A stretch of 64,000 nt of DNA, taken from contig NZ_JAGXFD010000001.1 in assembly GCF_020148005.1 (NCBI RefSeq), positions 1,012,729 through 1,076,728 on the forward strand, read 5' to 3'. Shown piece after piece: positions 1-7,825 of this stretch. The position numbers and the translations under genes were made by a program. The notes beneath the pieces are model-generated. The model saw only the letters and a program-made list of their open reading frames with translations. It was not told where the DNA came from and did not search any database. The stretch's first letter is position 1, and the number at the start of each line of letters is the position of its first letter. The stretch comes from Modicisalibacter tunisiensis. Its GTDB lineage: Bacteria > Pseudomonadota > Gammaproteobacteria > Pseudomonadales > Halomonadaceae.

Positions 1-348
1 CGGCGAGTCGATATCCATTATGCCTTTACGCTGCTGGGCTGCTCTCTGGTCTGTCTGAACAAGCTTCAAGGCAGGTTTTGAAAGGCACTCTAAAGCCCAA
101 TACAATTAATGGCTTCGACTATCGCAGCCTGCCATGGGATTCCACCGGTATAGCGAGCACCCCGTCCTCGCCAGGATCTGGGCTACCACAGCGAGCTTGA
201 TACACCCGCGTCCATTGATAGTGTCTTTATCGCTGGCCAATTCGATAGATAAAATCTGCTAGATAGTGATGGCATCCGTGTAAGGAAACTGGTCACACAG
301 CAACAAAGGTATGAGAATCCAGAAACATCTCATCAGGAGGGCGTCGCC
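1..348. other. AT-rich left edge, no complete gene
   Basis: No complete gene is supported here. Frame +1 is open from the window edge to a TGA at 79-81 (about 26 residues) and could be the C-terminal tail of a gene lying outside the window, possibly a transposase, but it is too short to name. Frame +3 is also open to about position 200 without a convincing start. Base composition is clearly more AT-rich than the rest of the window, which suggests acquired or decayed DNA. The last 20 bases carry the ribosome binding site of the following small gene. Confidence 0.4.
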
Positions 349-642
349 ATGAAACCTTCAATAGTAAAGTCCTTCGCTGTCGTCGCTATATCACTGGCCT
401 CAGTCCCGGCATTTGCCATGGATAGCCTAGTCATCGAGCGATTCTACATACAGAATAAAGAGCCCTTGAATGCGAGCCATAAGGTCGCGGATTATCCAGG
501 ATTATTAAGAGTTAGCGAAGGCGATAAAGACAGTGAGGGTATCCGGAATAACATGCGTGTAAACGAAAATGCGTATCATGGAAATATACCCTATCTACAG
601 AGGGCGAGGGCAGTAGGTAATCTCAGGGGGGATGCCGAATAA
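349..642 (+). CDS. Small exported protein of unknown function
   Basis: A 97-residue protein that I do not recognise. Residues 1-23 form a classic Sec signal peptide: Lys at positions 3 and 7, a hydrophobic core, and an AFA cleavage site before Met-Asp. The mature part of about 74 residues is polar, without cysteines or membrane segments, so a soluble periplasmic or secreted product is inferred. The start is supported by AGGAGG eight bases upstream of the ATG. A strong terminator follows, so this is a single-gene unit. Codon use and GC are lower than in neighbours, consistent with horizontal origin. Confidence 0.7.
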   Translation: MKPSIVKSFAVVAISLASVPAFAMDSLVIERFYIQNKEPLNASHKVADYPGLLRVSEGDKDSEGIRNNMRVNENAYHGNIPYLQRARAVGNLRGDAE

Positions 643-672
643 GACAGTATCTATTGATCTGTCATTACATCA

Positions 673-705
673 GAGAGTGGAAACGTTTCCACTCTCTTTA
701 TTTAT
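673..705 (+). terminator. Rho-independent terminator after the small exported gene
   Basis: A perfect 24-base palindrome (arms GAGAGTGGAAAC and GTTTCCACTCTC) at 673-696 is followed by a T-rich tract. It lies 30 bases after the stop of the exported protein gene. Confidence 0.85.
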
Positions 706-988
706 GTCGATTGGTTATGAAATGCTTCAGGGGGGGATGGTGACCTGACCCCGAGTGCGGAAAGCGCCGGGTGACCGATGACGGGCTCGTGTAAGGATTC
801 GTGCCGGTAGCCGACAAAGTAGGGCGCAGGCAAGGAGTACGGTGGGAAAGCATCGCGGGTTCGTACCCGAGCATCTGTATAGATGCGCCGGCAAGTTGGC
901 TCGATACTCTCTACGGCAGGCGTTCCAGGGCCATGGCCGACAGGTCGTGCAGCGCAGGTAAATTTTAGAGGTGGGAGGATGGCCTGGC
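706..988. other. Intergenic stretch without a supported gene
   Basis: Open frames exist on both strands, but none has a ribosome binding site, a recognisable product or consistent codon use. The region shifts from AT-rich to GC-rich. The last 20 bases contain GGGAGG, which serves the next gene. Confidence 0.4.
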
Positions 989-1657
989 ATGAAGATGCGC
1001 ATGATAGGGATAGCGGTGGGCGCCTGGGGGCTGGTTATCGGCGCGCAGAACACTTTGGCCGCTGAAATCGACTTTTCCGCCCGTGATATGGCGTCCTGGT
1101 CAATGCGCTCCTTCGAGGGCGAGACACATTACTCGGTTGTACAAGAGCACGGCGTCGAGGTACTCGAGGCGAATGCTCGGGGCCAGGCCTCCGCGAAGTA
1201 CCTGAAACGCGAGATCGATCTGCGCAAGACGCCTTACCTGCACTGGTGCTGGAAGGCGAGCGCTCGCTATTCGGGGCTCGATGAGCGCAGCAAGGCCGGC
1301 GACGACTATCCCGCCCGGCTCTACGTGGCGCGCAAGACGGGTTTCCTGCCGTGGCAGGTGCACTCGGTGAACTATGTATGGTCGTCCAATCAACCCGCGG
1401 GGGCACGCTGGCCGAATGCCTTCACCGACCGGGCGATGCTGCTGGCTCTTCAGGGGCAACGGTCACCACTCGACGAGTGGCGCGCGGAAGTCCGCAACGT
1501 GAGCGCTGATTTCAAGGCGCTGTTCGGAGACGCCGCGAGCGAGATCGATGGCGTGGCGCTGATGAGCGATGGCGACAATGCAGGCGGCAACGCCACTGCG
1601 CGGTATTACGGCGTGGGATTCTCCGATTCGCCGGAGCCCCCGGCCTGCCCGGGATGA
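989..1657 (+). CDS. DUF3047 family exported protein
   Basis: A 222-residue protein. Residues 1-24 look like a signal peptide ending ALAA-like (NTLAA) before Glu-Ile-Asp-Phe. The body has the features of DUF3047 proteins: a central TPYLHWCWKA segment, a DDYPARLYV segment, and a C-terminal region with SDGDNAGG followed by AYY/RYYG and GFSD. The family has no established biochemical function and is usually predicted periplasmic. A GTG start 18 bases upstream is possible, but the ATG is preferred because GGGAGG lies about 10 bases before it and the signal peptide then has normal length. It may be cotranscribed with the glutaredoxin that follows 19 bases later. Confidence 0.75.
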   Translation: MKMRMIGIAVGAWGLVIGAQNTLAAEIDFSARDMASWSMRSFEGETHYSVVQEHGVEVLEANARGQASAKYLKREIDLRKTPYLHWCWKASARYSGLDERSKAGDDYPARLYVARKTGFLPWQVHSVNYVWSSNQPAGARWPNAFTDRAMLLALQGQRSPLDEWRAEVRNVSADFKALFGDAASEIDGVALMSDGDNAGGNATARYYGVGFSDSPEPPACPG

Positions 1658-1676
1658 ATCAAGCGAGGTTTTCTTC

Positions 1677-2015
1677 ATGTTGAACATGATTCGACGATTG
1701 ATGAGGGGGGCCGAGCCCGTCGAGCGGACGCCGCAGACCCAGGCGGAAGCCGATGAGCAAGCACAAGGCCTGGCGCTTTATCATTACGAAGGCTGCCCCT
1801 TTTGCGGGAAGGTCCGGCGTGCCATTGCCAGGCTGAACATCGAGATCGTGCTGCATGACATCAACCGGGACCCCGGTGCCAGACAGCGTTTGATCGCCGG
1901 TGGCGGCAGGAGGACCGTGCCTTGCCTGCGGATCGATGATGGCGACACGACGACCTGGCTCTATGAGTCCAGCGATATCGTCGCCTATCTGGAAAAGCGA
2001 TTTGCGGCATCGTGA
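1677..2015 (+). CDS. Glutaredoxin-like protein
   Basis: A 112-residue thioredoxin-fold protein. After a charged 30-residue N-terminal extension, a glutaredoxin domain begins with LYHYEGCPFC. The active-site CPFC is at residues 40-43. The TVPCL segment supplies the cis-proline motif and YESSDIVAYLE the glutathione-binding C-terminal part. This layout matches glutaredoxin / GST-N domain proteins that exchange thiols with glutathione in the cytoplasm. The start was chosen at the ATG preceded by a GAGG-type ribosome binding site rather than the longer upstream open frame, which overlaps the previous gene by 89 bases. Confidence 0.85.
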   Translation: MLNMIRRLMRGAEPVERTPQTQAEADEQAQGLALYHYEGCPFCGKVRRAIARLNIEIVLHDINRDPGARQRLIAGGGRRTVPCLRIDDGDTTTWLYESSDIVAYLEKRFAAS

Positions 2016-2060
2016 TGAACCGCATGACATGGCGTCTCTACCCGCTTCGATGGAAACCGC

Positions 2061-2777
2061 ATGCATGATCTAACGCCACGGCGCATGCCGACCCAGCCAC
2101 GATTGAGTGTCATCGTGCCGGTATTGAACGAGGCCTCGACGATCCAGGCCTGCCTGACCGCCTTGCTGCCATTATGGGTCTGTGGTGTCGAGGTCATCGT
2201 CGTCGATGGGGGCAGCGTCGACGATACCGTCGCCCTGGCACGTCCCCTGGCGGATCGGGTGCTGGTCAGCGAGCGCGCCCGAGCCCGGCAGATGAATCAT
2301 GGCGCCCGGGAAAGTCGAGGAGAGCATCTTGTCTTTCTGCATGCCGACACGCGCCTGCCGCGCCGCGCCGACCTGTTGATCGACTGGGCATTGAAGGGAC
2401 CCGGTTGCTGGGGGCGTTTCGACGTGACCATAGAGCGGAGTTTTGTGCTGGCCGGGCTGGTCGGCTGGAGCATGAATCTGCGGTCCCGGCTGACCGGCAT
2501 CGCCACGGGTGACCAGGCGCTCTTCATGACACGCGAGGTTTTCGCCCTCGTCGGCGGTTTTCCCGACCAGCCATTGATGGAAGACATCGCCATGAGCCGG
2601 CTGCTGCGCCGCCTGTCCAAGCCGGTTTGCCTCGCCCCGCGAGTGGCCACGTCGGCGCGACGCTGGCAGCAGCACGGCCCGTTACGCATCATCGTCACGA
2701 TGTGGTGGCTGCGCCTGCGCTACTGGTGTGGTGCGTCGCCCTGGACCCTGGCGGGGGAGTACACCGATGTTCGCTGA
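2061..2777 (+). CDS. TIGR04283-type family 2 glycosyltransferase
   Basis: A 238-residue GT-A fold protein. The N-terminus reads LSVIVPVLNEA, the nucleotide-sugar binding strand of family 2 transferases. VVDGGSVDDT and the DTRLP metal-binding motif follow, and a PLMEDIAMSRLLRR acceptor-side motif lies near the C-terminus. It resembles the rSAM/selenodomain-associated transferase 2 group, which is commonly paired with a DUF2064 transferase. That partner is the next gene, overlapping by 11 bases, so translational coupling is likely. The substrate is unknown. An ATG at 2085 is an alternative start. Confidence 0.85.
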   Translation: MHDLTPRRMPTQPRLSVIVPVLNEASTIQACLTALLPLWVCGVEVIVVDGGSVDDTVALARPLADRVLVSERARARQMNHGARESRGEHLVFLHADTRLPRRADLLIDWALKGPGCWGRFDVTIERSFVLAGLVGWSMNLRSRLTGIATGDQALFMTREVFALVGGFPDQPLMEDIAMSRLLRRLSKPVCLAPRVATSARRWQQHGPLRIIVTMWWLRLRYWCGASPWTLAGEYTDVR

Positions 2778-3399
2778 CGCAATGGCCCCGGATGCCCAAG
2801 TGGTGGTGCTGGTGTTCGCCAAGGCGCCGATCCCCGGCAAGGTCAAGACTCGGCTGATGCCGTCGCTCGATGCCAAGCAAGCGTGCGACGTGCATGTCGC
2901 GCTGCTCGAACGCACGCTCGCTGTAGCCTGCCGGGCCTTTTCCCCCGCGCGGGTCCAGCTTTGGGCCGGTCTGGAGCCGACTCATCCGACTCTCGAGGCC
3001 TTGGCGGCGTGTCACGGTATTGCGCGGCATGCCCAGTCGTCGGGCGACCTGGGCAGACGGATGCACGCCGCCCTGTGTGCCCAGCAGGGCCCGGCACTGT
3101 TGATCGGCAGCGACTGCCCGGTGCTGACGCCGATTCTGCTGGCCCGCTGTGCGCGGGCGCTGGTGGATCACGACCTGGTGCTGCTGCCCGCCGAGGATGG
3201 TGGTTATGCGCTAATCGGGGGAGTGCGGCCCCATTGCGGCGTATTCGAGGCCATCGAATGGGGCGGTCGGGACGTGACCGCACAGACTCTGGAGCGGGCC
3301 CGGGCTCTGGGCCTTCATGTGGCCTGCCCGGAGACGGTCTGGGATATCGACACGCCGCGCGATCTCGAGCGTTGGCGAAACCTGGACGATTCGACATGA
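2767..3399 (+). CDS. DUF2064 / TIGR04282 glycosyltransferase-like protein
   Basis: A 210-residue nucleotide-diphospho-sugar transferase-fold protein. FAKAPIPGKVKTRL near the N-terminus is the phosphate-binding loop shared with NTP-transferases. GSDCPVL and PAEDGGYALIG are the hallmarks of the rSAM/selenodomain-associated transferase 1 family, and a WDIDTPRDL motif closes the domain. The ATG lies inside the end of the preceding family 2 transferase gene, so the pair forms an overlapping operon. The biochemical substrate is not established for this family. Confidence 0.85.
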   Translation: MFADAMAPDAQVVVLVFAKAPIPGKVKTRLMPSLDAKQACDVHVALLERTLAVACRAFSPARVQLWAGLEPTHPTLEALAACHGIARHAQSSGDLGRRMHAALCAQQGPALLIGSDCPVLTPILLARCARALVDHDLVLLPAEDGGYALIGGVRPHCGVFEAIEWGGRDVTAQTLERARALGLHVACPETVWDIDTPRDLERWRNLDDST

Positions 3400-3476
3400 A
3401 AACGGGCCGGATAAAGTGGTCAGCGGATGCGTTTCATTGCCATGATGAATCAAGACCATCGATCAGGAGACGTGTC

Positions 3477-4100
3477 ATGGCATCGTTGCCGGATTCATCG
3501 CGGGGAGCGCGCGCCGGGCGACCCGTGGAGCCATCCAGTGATCGACAGCGCCGTCTGGCGGCGGTCCGCCCGCGCCTGCTGGCCTTTGCCCGCTTGCAAC
3601 TGCGCGATGCCTCCGAAGCGGAGGATGTGGTTCAGGAAGCCTTGATCGCGGCGGTCGAGAAGGATGATTGCTTCGAGGGGAAATCCGGTTACGAGACATG
3701 GGTCTTCGGGATCCTGAAAAACAAGATCCTGGATGCGCTGCGGGCCCAGAAGCGACGGGGAAAATGGCAGTCCTGGGACGATGACGGCGTCGAGGAGGCC
3801 ATCGAACGACAATTCCAGGAAACGGGCAGATGGACGAAAATGGCACGCCCCAGGAGTTGGGGCGACCCGGAGAGCACGCTGGCCAGCGAACGTTTCTGGC
3901 AGGTGTTCGACAGTTGCATGATCGCGCTTCCCGATAACATTGCCAGGGTCTTCACGCTGCGTGAACTCATGGGGCTCTCCACACAGCAGATCTGTGAGGA
4001 GGTCGGCATCAAGGAAAACAATTGCTGGGTCATACTTCATCGGGGAAGGTTGCTGTTGAGGGGCTGTCTGGAAAAAGGGTGGTTGTCGGAGGCCGAGTGA
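3477..4100 (+). CDS. ECF-type sigma-70 family RNA polymerase sigma factor
   Basis: A 207-residue ECF sigma factor. Region 2 includes DASEAEDVVQEALIAA and WVFGILKNKILDALR (about residues 40-90). Region 4 (about 140-200) carries a helix-turn-helix, LMGLSTQQICEEVGIKENNCWVILHRGR. Length and layout fit the TIGR02943-like ECF group. The start is the ATG with AGGAGA six bases upstream. A longer in-frame reading extends back to 3396 but has no better binding site. The stop overlaps the ATG of a zinc-finger anti-sigma gene (TGATG), and an AraC regulator overlaps that, so the three form one tightly coupled operon. The inducing signal is unknown. Confidence 0.9.
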   Translation: MASLPDSSRGARAGRPVEPSSDRQRRLAAVRPRLLAFARLQLRDASEAEDVVQEALIAAVEKDDCFEGKSGYETWVFGILKNKILDALRAQKRRGKWQSWDDDGVEEAIERQFQETGRWTKMARPRSWGDPESTLASERFWQVFDSCMIALPDNIARVFTLRELMGLSTQQICEEVGIKENNCWVILHRGRLLLRGCLEKGWLSEAE

Positions 4101-4318
4101 TGAGAATTTTGATGTGTCGAGAAGCGACGCGATTGATGTCCAAGCGACTGGATACTTCGCTGAGTTTCCAGGAAAGAATGTCGCTTAAGTTTCACCTGGC
4201 CATGTGCGGCGCTTGCCGGAACTGCAACCAGCAGTTCCAGTTGCTTCATGGCCTGGGAGGCGTGCTGGAAGAAAAGGTGAGACCAGCATCCCGTGATACG
4301 GGAAATAATGCAGAATGA
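4100..4318 (+). CDS. Zinc-finger (ZAS-type) mini anti-sigma factor
   Basis: A 72-residue protein with the HLAMCGAC signature (H-x3-C-x2-C) of zinc-binding anti-sigma domains. There is no transmembrane segment, so it would act in the cytoplasm, probably holding the sigma factor encoded immediately upstream and releasing it on thiol oxidation or loss of zinc. The ATG overlaps the sigma stop by one base, and its own stop overlaps the AraC start (ATGA). It is very short for the family, being little more than the ZAS module. Confidence 0.8.
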   Translation: MRILMCREATRLMSKRLDTSLSFQERMSLKFHLAMCGACRNCNQQFQLLHGLGGVLEEKVRPASRDTGNNAE

Positions 4319-5217
4319 CGCTTCTCGATAAAGCCGTTAACCATGCCAGAGATCCCCTGACGATATTACTGCAGCCTCTTTTTCTGGGAAGCGACTTTTA
4401 CCACGCTGCCAAGCAGTGCGGTGACTGGTTACTGTCGCACGATCATCCAGTGGCGCCGAGCTTTCATCTGGTTACCGAAGGCCAATGCTGTCTGGCGTGG
4501 TTAGATGGTGGCCAGGAGCTGCTGAACCCGGGGGACCTGGTCTTCTTTCCCGGAGATGCCCCGCACCGCCTGACACCTGGGGCGGGTCCAGCGCGTGAGC
4601 CGCAGCGGGTGGTTTCGCTGAGCAGTGAAGTCGCCGGCGTGGGCTTGATTTGCGGTCATTTCCGGTTTCTTCATCAGGTGCCACCGGCCTGGTTCAGCGC
4701 GTTGCCGCGTATCGTGCGAATTCCTCACAAGGCGCGTGGGCGCGCCTTCCAGAATGTGGTCGAGACGATCGTCGATGAAATGTTGGACGCCGAAGCTCCC
4801 GGCCATGAGCTGACGACCAACGCCCTGGCCAATGTCTTGTTGATCCTGATTCTGCGCTACTGTCTGGAACGGGGGCTGTTGGAGGCGCGTAGCCTGATGG
4901 AATTTCAGGACCCGCCAGTACGACGGGCACTCGGGCTGCTGCATGAAGACCCCTGTCGCGACTGGACGCTACGGGAGCTGGCGTGCGAGGTAGGCCTGTC
5001 CCGCTCGAGTTTCAGCGAGCGTTTTCACCGTGTCGTCGGCACGACCGTAGCCCGTTACCAGGCGCGACTGCGCATGCTTCTGGCGGACCAGGCGCTAGCC
5101 AATGGCGAGAGCATTGTGGGCGCCATGCTGGCCAGTGGCTATCGCTCGGAATCCACCTTCCGAAAGGCCTACAAGCGGATCAAGGGCGTTCCGCCAAAAC
5201 GCATCAAGATGCTGTAG
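4315..5217 (+). CDS. AraC family regulator with N-terminal cupin
   Basis: A 300-residue protein. Residues 30-110 form a cupin_6-type sensor with a HLVTEGQCCLAW strand and NPGDLVFFPGDAPHRL. Residues 195-300 form a double helix-turn-helix AraC domain: WTLRELACEVGLSRSSFSERF, then MLASGYRSESTFRKAYKR. It is translationally coupled to the anti-sigma gene through an ATGA overlap. Its 3' end overlaps the convergent EthD-like gene by 14 bases. The EthD family is often under AraC regulators, so that gene is the first candidate target, though this is only inferred from position. Confidence 0.9.
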   Translation: MTLLDKAVNHARDPLTILLQPLFLGSDFYHAAKQCGDWLLSHDHPVAPSFHLVTEGQCCLAWLDGGQELLNPGDLVFFPGDAPHRLTPGAGPAREPQRVVSLSSEVAGVGLICGHFRFLHQVPPAWFSALPRIVRIPHKARGRAFQNVVETIVDEMLDAEAPGHELTTNALANVLLILILRYCLERGLLEARSLMEFQDPPVRRALGLLHEDPCRDWTLRELACEVGLSRSSFSERFHRVVGTTVARYQARLRMLLADQALANGESIVGAMLASGYRSESTFRKAYKRIKGVPPKRIKML

Positions 5218-5518
5218 ACAGCGTGATCACTTCACTGACCTGCAAGACCGGTTCTGCATTGGTGAAGTGGGGAATATCGTCCATGATCTGTTGTCCGACG
5301 GCGTCGAAGGCCGACTCGAAGGCCGCCGGTGAGTCGAACCCCAGGTGGGCGATAAGATAATAGGGTGATGAAGCATCGGTCCCGCGATGCACTCTCGCAT
5401 AACGCAGGCCATGCTCTCCCAGCTTTTTCTCGACCAGGGGAACATGCTTTTCCAGGTAATACCGATCATCAAAGGCAAGATTATCCTGGCTGGGGTAGGC
5501 TACCATGATATCGATCAT
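5204..5518 (-). CDS. EthD family protein
   Basis: A 104-residue dimeric alpha+beta barrel-type protein. It contains the EthD hallmarks: a short N-terminal strand MIDIMVAYP, DDRYYLEKHVPLVEK (the YY..HVPL motif), and a C-terminal MDDIPHFTNAEPVLQVSEV. EthD was first described in the ETBE degradation cluster, and most homologues have no assigned reaction. A GGAG ribosome binding site lies just upstream of the ATG (minus strand). It converges on the AraC regulator with a 14-base overlap. Confidence 0.85.
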   Translation of the reverse strand: MIDIMVAYPSQDNLAFDDRYYLEKHVPLVEKKLGEHGLRYARVHRGTDASSPYYLIAHLGFDSPAAFESAFDAVGQQIMDDIPHFTNAEPVLQVSEVITLSTAS

Positions 5519-5598
5519 TTCCGTCTCCTAATGGATAAATCCAGAGATATTTCAAGTAAAAATCCGTATTGGGTACGTCTCGTATGCAAGGCTCGGGG

Positions 5599-6051
5599 TT
5601 ATTCCCGGCGTGAAGTCTTGGCCAGGCGCGGGTAAACACTGCCGAGTATGGCACCCCAAATCCAGTGCAGAACCAGGGTCATGACCGGTGCCATGGGTCC
5701 GATGCTCAAGCCGAACGGACCGGCGCCCGCCATGGGCATGGCAATCACCATCATCACCAGCCAGGCACCCGTGCTGAACACGAGGCCCTTGGCAAGAGGT
5801 GTCTTGCCCGGCAGAGCGTCGACGAGCAAGGCAAACAGCAGCCCCCAGAGCACGGTGCCGATGGCGAAGTGCATCAGCCAACCCAGCAAGGGAGACGGAG
5901 GCAGCCCCATTCGGGCATGCAGCATCTGCGCCAGCATCTGGATGACATTCAACTGAGGCATGATCCCCATGCCGGCCTTGAACAGCATGATCAGCGACAG
6001 AACGATGGTGGCGGCCAGGCCAGCGACCATGCCACTTGCATAACGGTTCAT
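5599..6051 (-). CDS. DUF6789-like four-helix membrane protein
   Basis: A 150-residue integral membrane protein with about four hydrophobic segments: VAGLAATIVLSLIMLF, WLMHFAIGTVLWGLLFALL, VFSTGAWLVMMVIAM and MAPVMTLVLHWIWGAILG. The conserved HF and HW histidines within the helices are typical of the DUF6789 group. The start is placed at the internal ATG with AGGAG upstream instead of 75 bases earlier. Function is unknown. No clear operon partner exists: the dehalogenase upstream is 110 bases away on the same strand. Confidence 0.7.
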   Translation of the reverse strand: MNRYASGMVAGLAATIVLSLIMLFKAGMGIMPQLNVIQMLAQMLHARMGLPPSPLLGWLMHFAIGTVLWGLLFALLVDALPGKTPLAKGLVFSTGAWLVMMVIAMPMAGAGPFGLSIGPMAPVMTLVLHWIWGAILGSVYPRLAKTSRRE

Positions 6052-6160
6052 GGAAAGCTCCTTTCCCGGGTTACCGAAGGTTCTCAACGAATCGGAGCAG
6101 CAAACGATGAATTGCAGCTCATTCATGTTGTTGCTCGTCTCGATTAGTCGTCACCCGGCT

Positions 6161-6856
6161 CTAACCCTTACAAATCGCCTCCCCGCTATTGGGTGAAATT
6201 TCTTCCATGAGTTGCCGGCTCAGTGCGATGAGCGAATCAGCCTGCCAGTCAGGCTCGAAGAGCTGTGGGTCGATGACCTTTCCGGGGCGGGCGATGAAGC
6301 CGGTTCGGCATCCCGCGCTTGCGGCGCCGATCAAATCCCAGCCATGCGCCGCGATCATGACCAATTCTCGGGTCGAGACTTGCCAGTGATCGGCGACGTA
6401 TTGATACGCTGGCTGGCTCGGCTTGTAGGTCTCTACGGAATCGACGCTGAGAATAACGTCGAATGAGGTATCCAGCCCTGCATGCGCTAGTTGGTGCTGT
6501 ACAGTCTCGAGCGTGCCATTGGTCAGCGCGGTCAGTTGAAACCCTCTGGCGCGCAGCTCGGCGAGGGCGGGCGCCGCATCGGGGTGCGCCGGCAGGGCGG
6601 CCAGCATGTCGGTAAGCTCGCGTTGATGATCGTCGTCGATGTGGATGCCATGGCGCAGACCGGTTTGCCGCAAGGCACTCTTCGCCAGAAGCCCGAAGGG
6701 GAGATAACGACCGGCAAGCGTTGCCGTCATCCATGTTTCCTCCAGGGTAAGGAACCACTCTCCGCGCACTGCCGCCTTGCCAAATAGCTTCTCGAAAAGT
6801 GGCGACAGTACTGCGGTGTCGAGCAACGTCTCGTTGATATCGAATACCAGGATCAT
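6161..6856 (-). CDS. Haloacid dehalogenase, type II
   Basis: A 231-residue HAD-superfamily hydrolase. Motif I is MILVFDINETLLD with the nucleophile Asp at residue 5. Motif II is TALTNGT, and the Lys/Asp part includes SVETYKPSQPAYQ and AAHGWDLIGAASAG. Those last two are typical of L-2-haloacid dehalogenases, which act on short 2-haloalkanoates. The DINET instead of DAYGT sequence is common in this subgroup, so the natural substrate may differ. The start is the ATG just before the motif I strand; the longer reading would add 12 unrelated residues. Confidence 0.85.
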   Translation of the reverse strand: MILVFDINETLLDTAVLSPLFEKLFGKAAVRGEWFLTLEETWMTATLAGRYLPFGLLAKSALRQTGLRHGIHIDDDHQRELTDMLAALPAHPDAAPALAELRARGFQLTALTNGTLETVQHQLAHAGLDTSFDVILSVDSVETYKPSQPAYQYVADHWQVSTRELVMIAAHGWDLIGAASAGCRTGFIARPGKVIDPQLFEPDWQADSLIALSRQLMEEISPNSGEAICKG

Positions 6857-7033
6857 GGGAGCTTTCCGTTGTCGGATGGACGGTGCCCTCACTCAAGCAT
6901 GCATGGCAGCGTTTCGCAGCGGTTTTGGCGGGATGATGTACGTTGTGACATGAAATAGAGACGTGGGGTGACATTCCTTCAGCCCGATGGAGCTACCCTT
7001 GTGCGTGACATACGTCATCACGAGGAGGGTTAC

Positions 7034-7591
7034 ATGACGGACTTTACGCTACACACGGTCGACAGCGCGCCCCAGGAAGCCAGGGAGCGGCTCGAGAGTA
7101 CGCAAAAACAGATGGGCTTCCTGCCCAACCTGTTCGCCAAGATGGCGGAAGCGCCGGTGCTGCTGGAGGCCTATCAGACACTCGACGAGATCTACTCGCG
7201 GACCAGCCTGACGCCGGCACAGCAGCAGGTCGCGCTACTCGCCATCAGTGCCACCAATGGCTGCAGTTTCTGCGTGGCGGCGCACTCCGGGGGCGCGAAG
7301 GCCGCCAAGGTGCCGGAGGGTGATATCGAGAAGCTGCGCGAGCTGAAAAATCCCGATGATCCAAAGCTGAATGCTGTGGCACGTTTTGCCAAGCATCTCG
7401 TCGAGGCACGAGGCTGGGCCGAGGAGGCCGAGATGCAGGCGTTTCTGGGCGCCGGTTTCGAAAAACAGCAGCTTCTCGAACTGGTCATCGCCGTGAGCCT
7501 CAAGACGCTGTCCAACTACACCAATCACATTGCCGGCACGCCACTCAACGACGAGCTCAAGGCTTTCGAGTGGCAGAATCCGCGTGGCTGA
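7034..7591 (+). CDS. Carboxymuconolactone decarboxylase / AhpD-like protein
   Basis: A 185-residue all-helical CMD-family protein. The core is LTPAQQQVALLAISATNGCSFCVAAHS, with a CxxC redox pair followed by His three residues later, as in AhpD-like peroxidase-related proteins. NLFAKMAEAPVLLEAY near the N-terminus and the C-terminal TNHIAGTPL are also typical. It probably functions in peroxide detoxification through a thiol pair, but the substrate is not known. A GAGGAGG ribosome binding site precedes the ATG. It ends before a perfect terminator and stands alone. Confidence 0.85.
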   Translation: MTDFTLHTVDSAPQEARERLESTQKQMGFLPNLFAKMAEAPVLLEAYQTLDEIYSRTSLTPAQQQVALLAISATNGCSFCVAAHSGGAKAAKVPEGDIEKLRELKNPDDPKLNAVARFAKHLVEARGWAEEAEMQAFLGAGFEKQQLLELVIAVSLKTLSNYTNHIAGTPLNDELKAFEWQNPRG

Positions 7592-7630
7592 TTGAGAACG
7601 GTGCATCAGAGGCGCCATCACGGGCGCTGT

Positions 7631-7665
7631 GGGCGATATGCCAGCCTTGGCATATCGCCCTTTTT
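7631..7665 (+). terminator. Rho-independent terminator
   Basis: Perfect 13-base arms, GGGCGATATGCCA and TGGCATATCGCCC, with a GCCT loop and five T residues, 40 bases after the CMD-family gene. Confidence 0.9.
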
Positions 7666-7825
7666 ATGGTGATAGCCGTGGTTCGATGTAAGGATCCTGG
7701 TGTGGGCACGACTCAATGCGGGAGCCTCGGCGATTCGGGCATCCTGCCCGGGGCATGGGGCAGGCTGGGGTCGCGTCATGCCGCGTCAACGCCCATGACC
7801 AGTCGGTCAACATAAGGGGAAGCGA

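Noticed and set aside
7740-7765. CCTGCCC/GGGCAGG hairpin as a terminator before the DedA fusion gene
   Set aside because: It lacks a T-tract, and a strong terminator already ends the previous gene at 7665.
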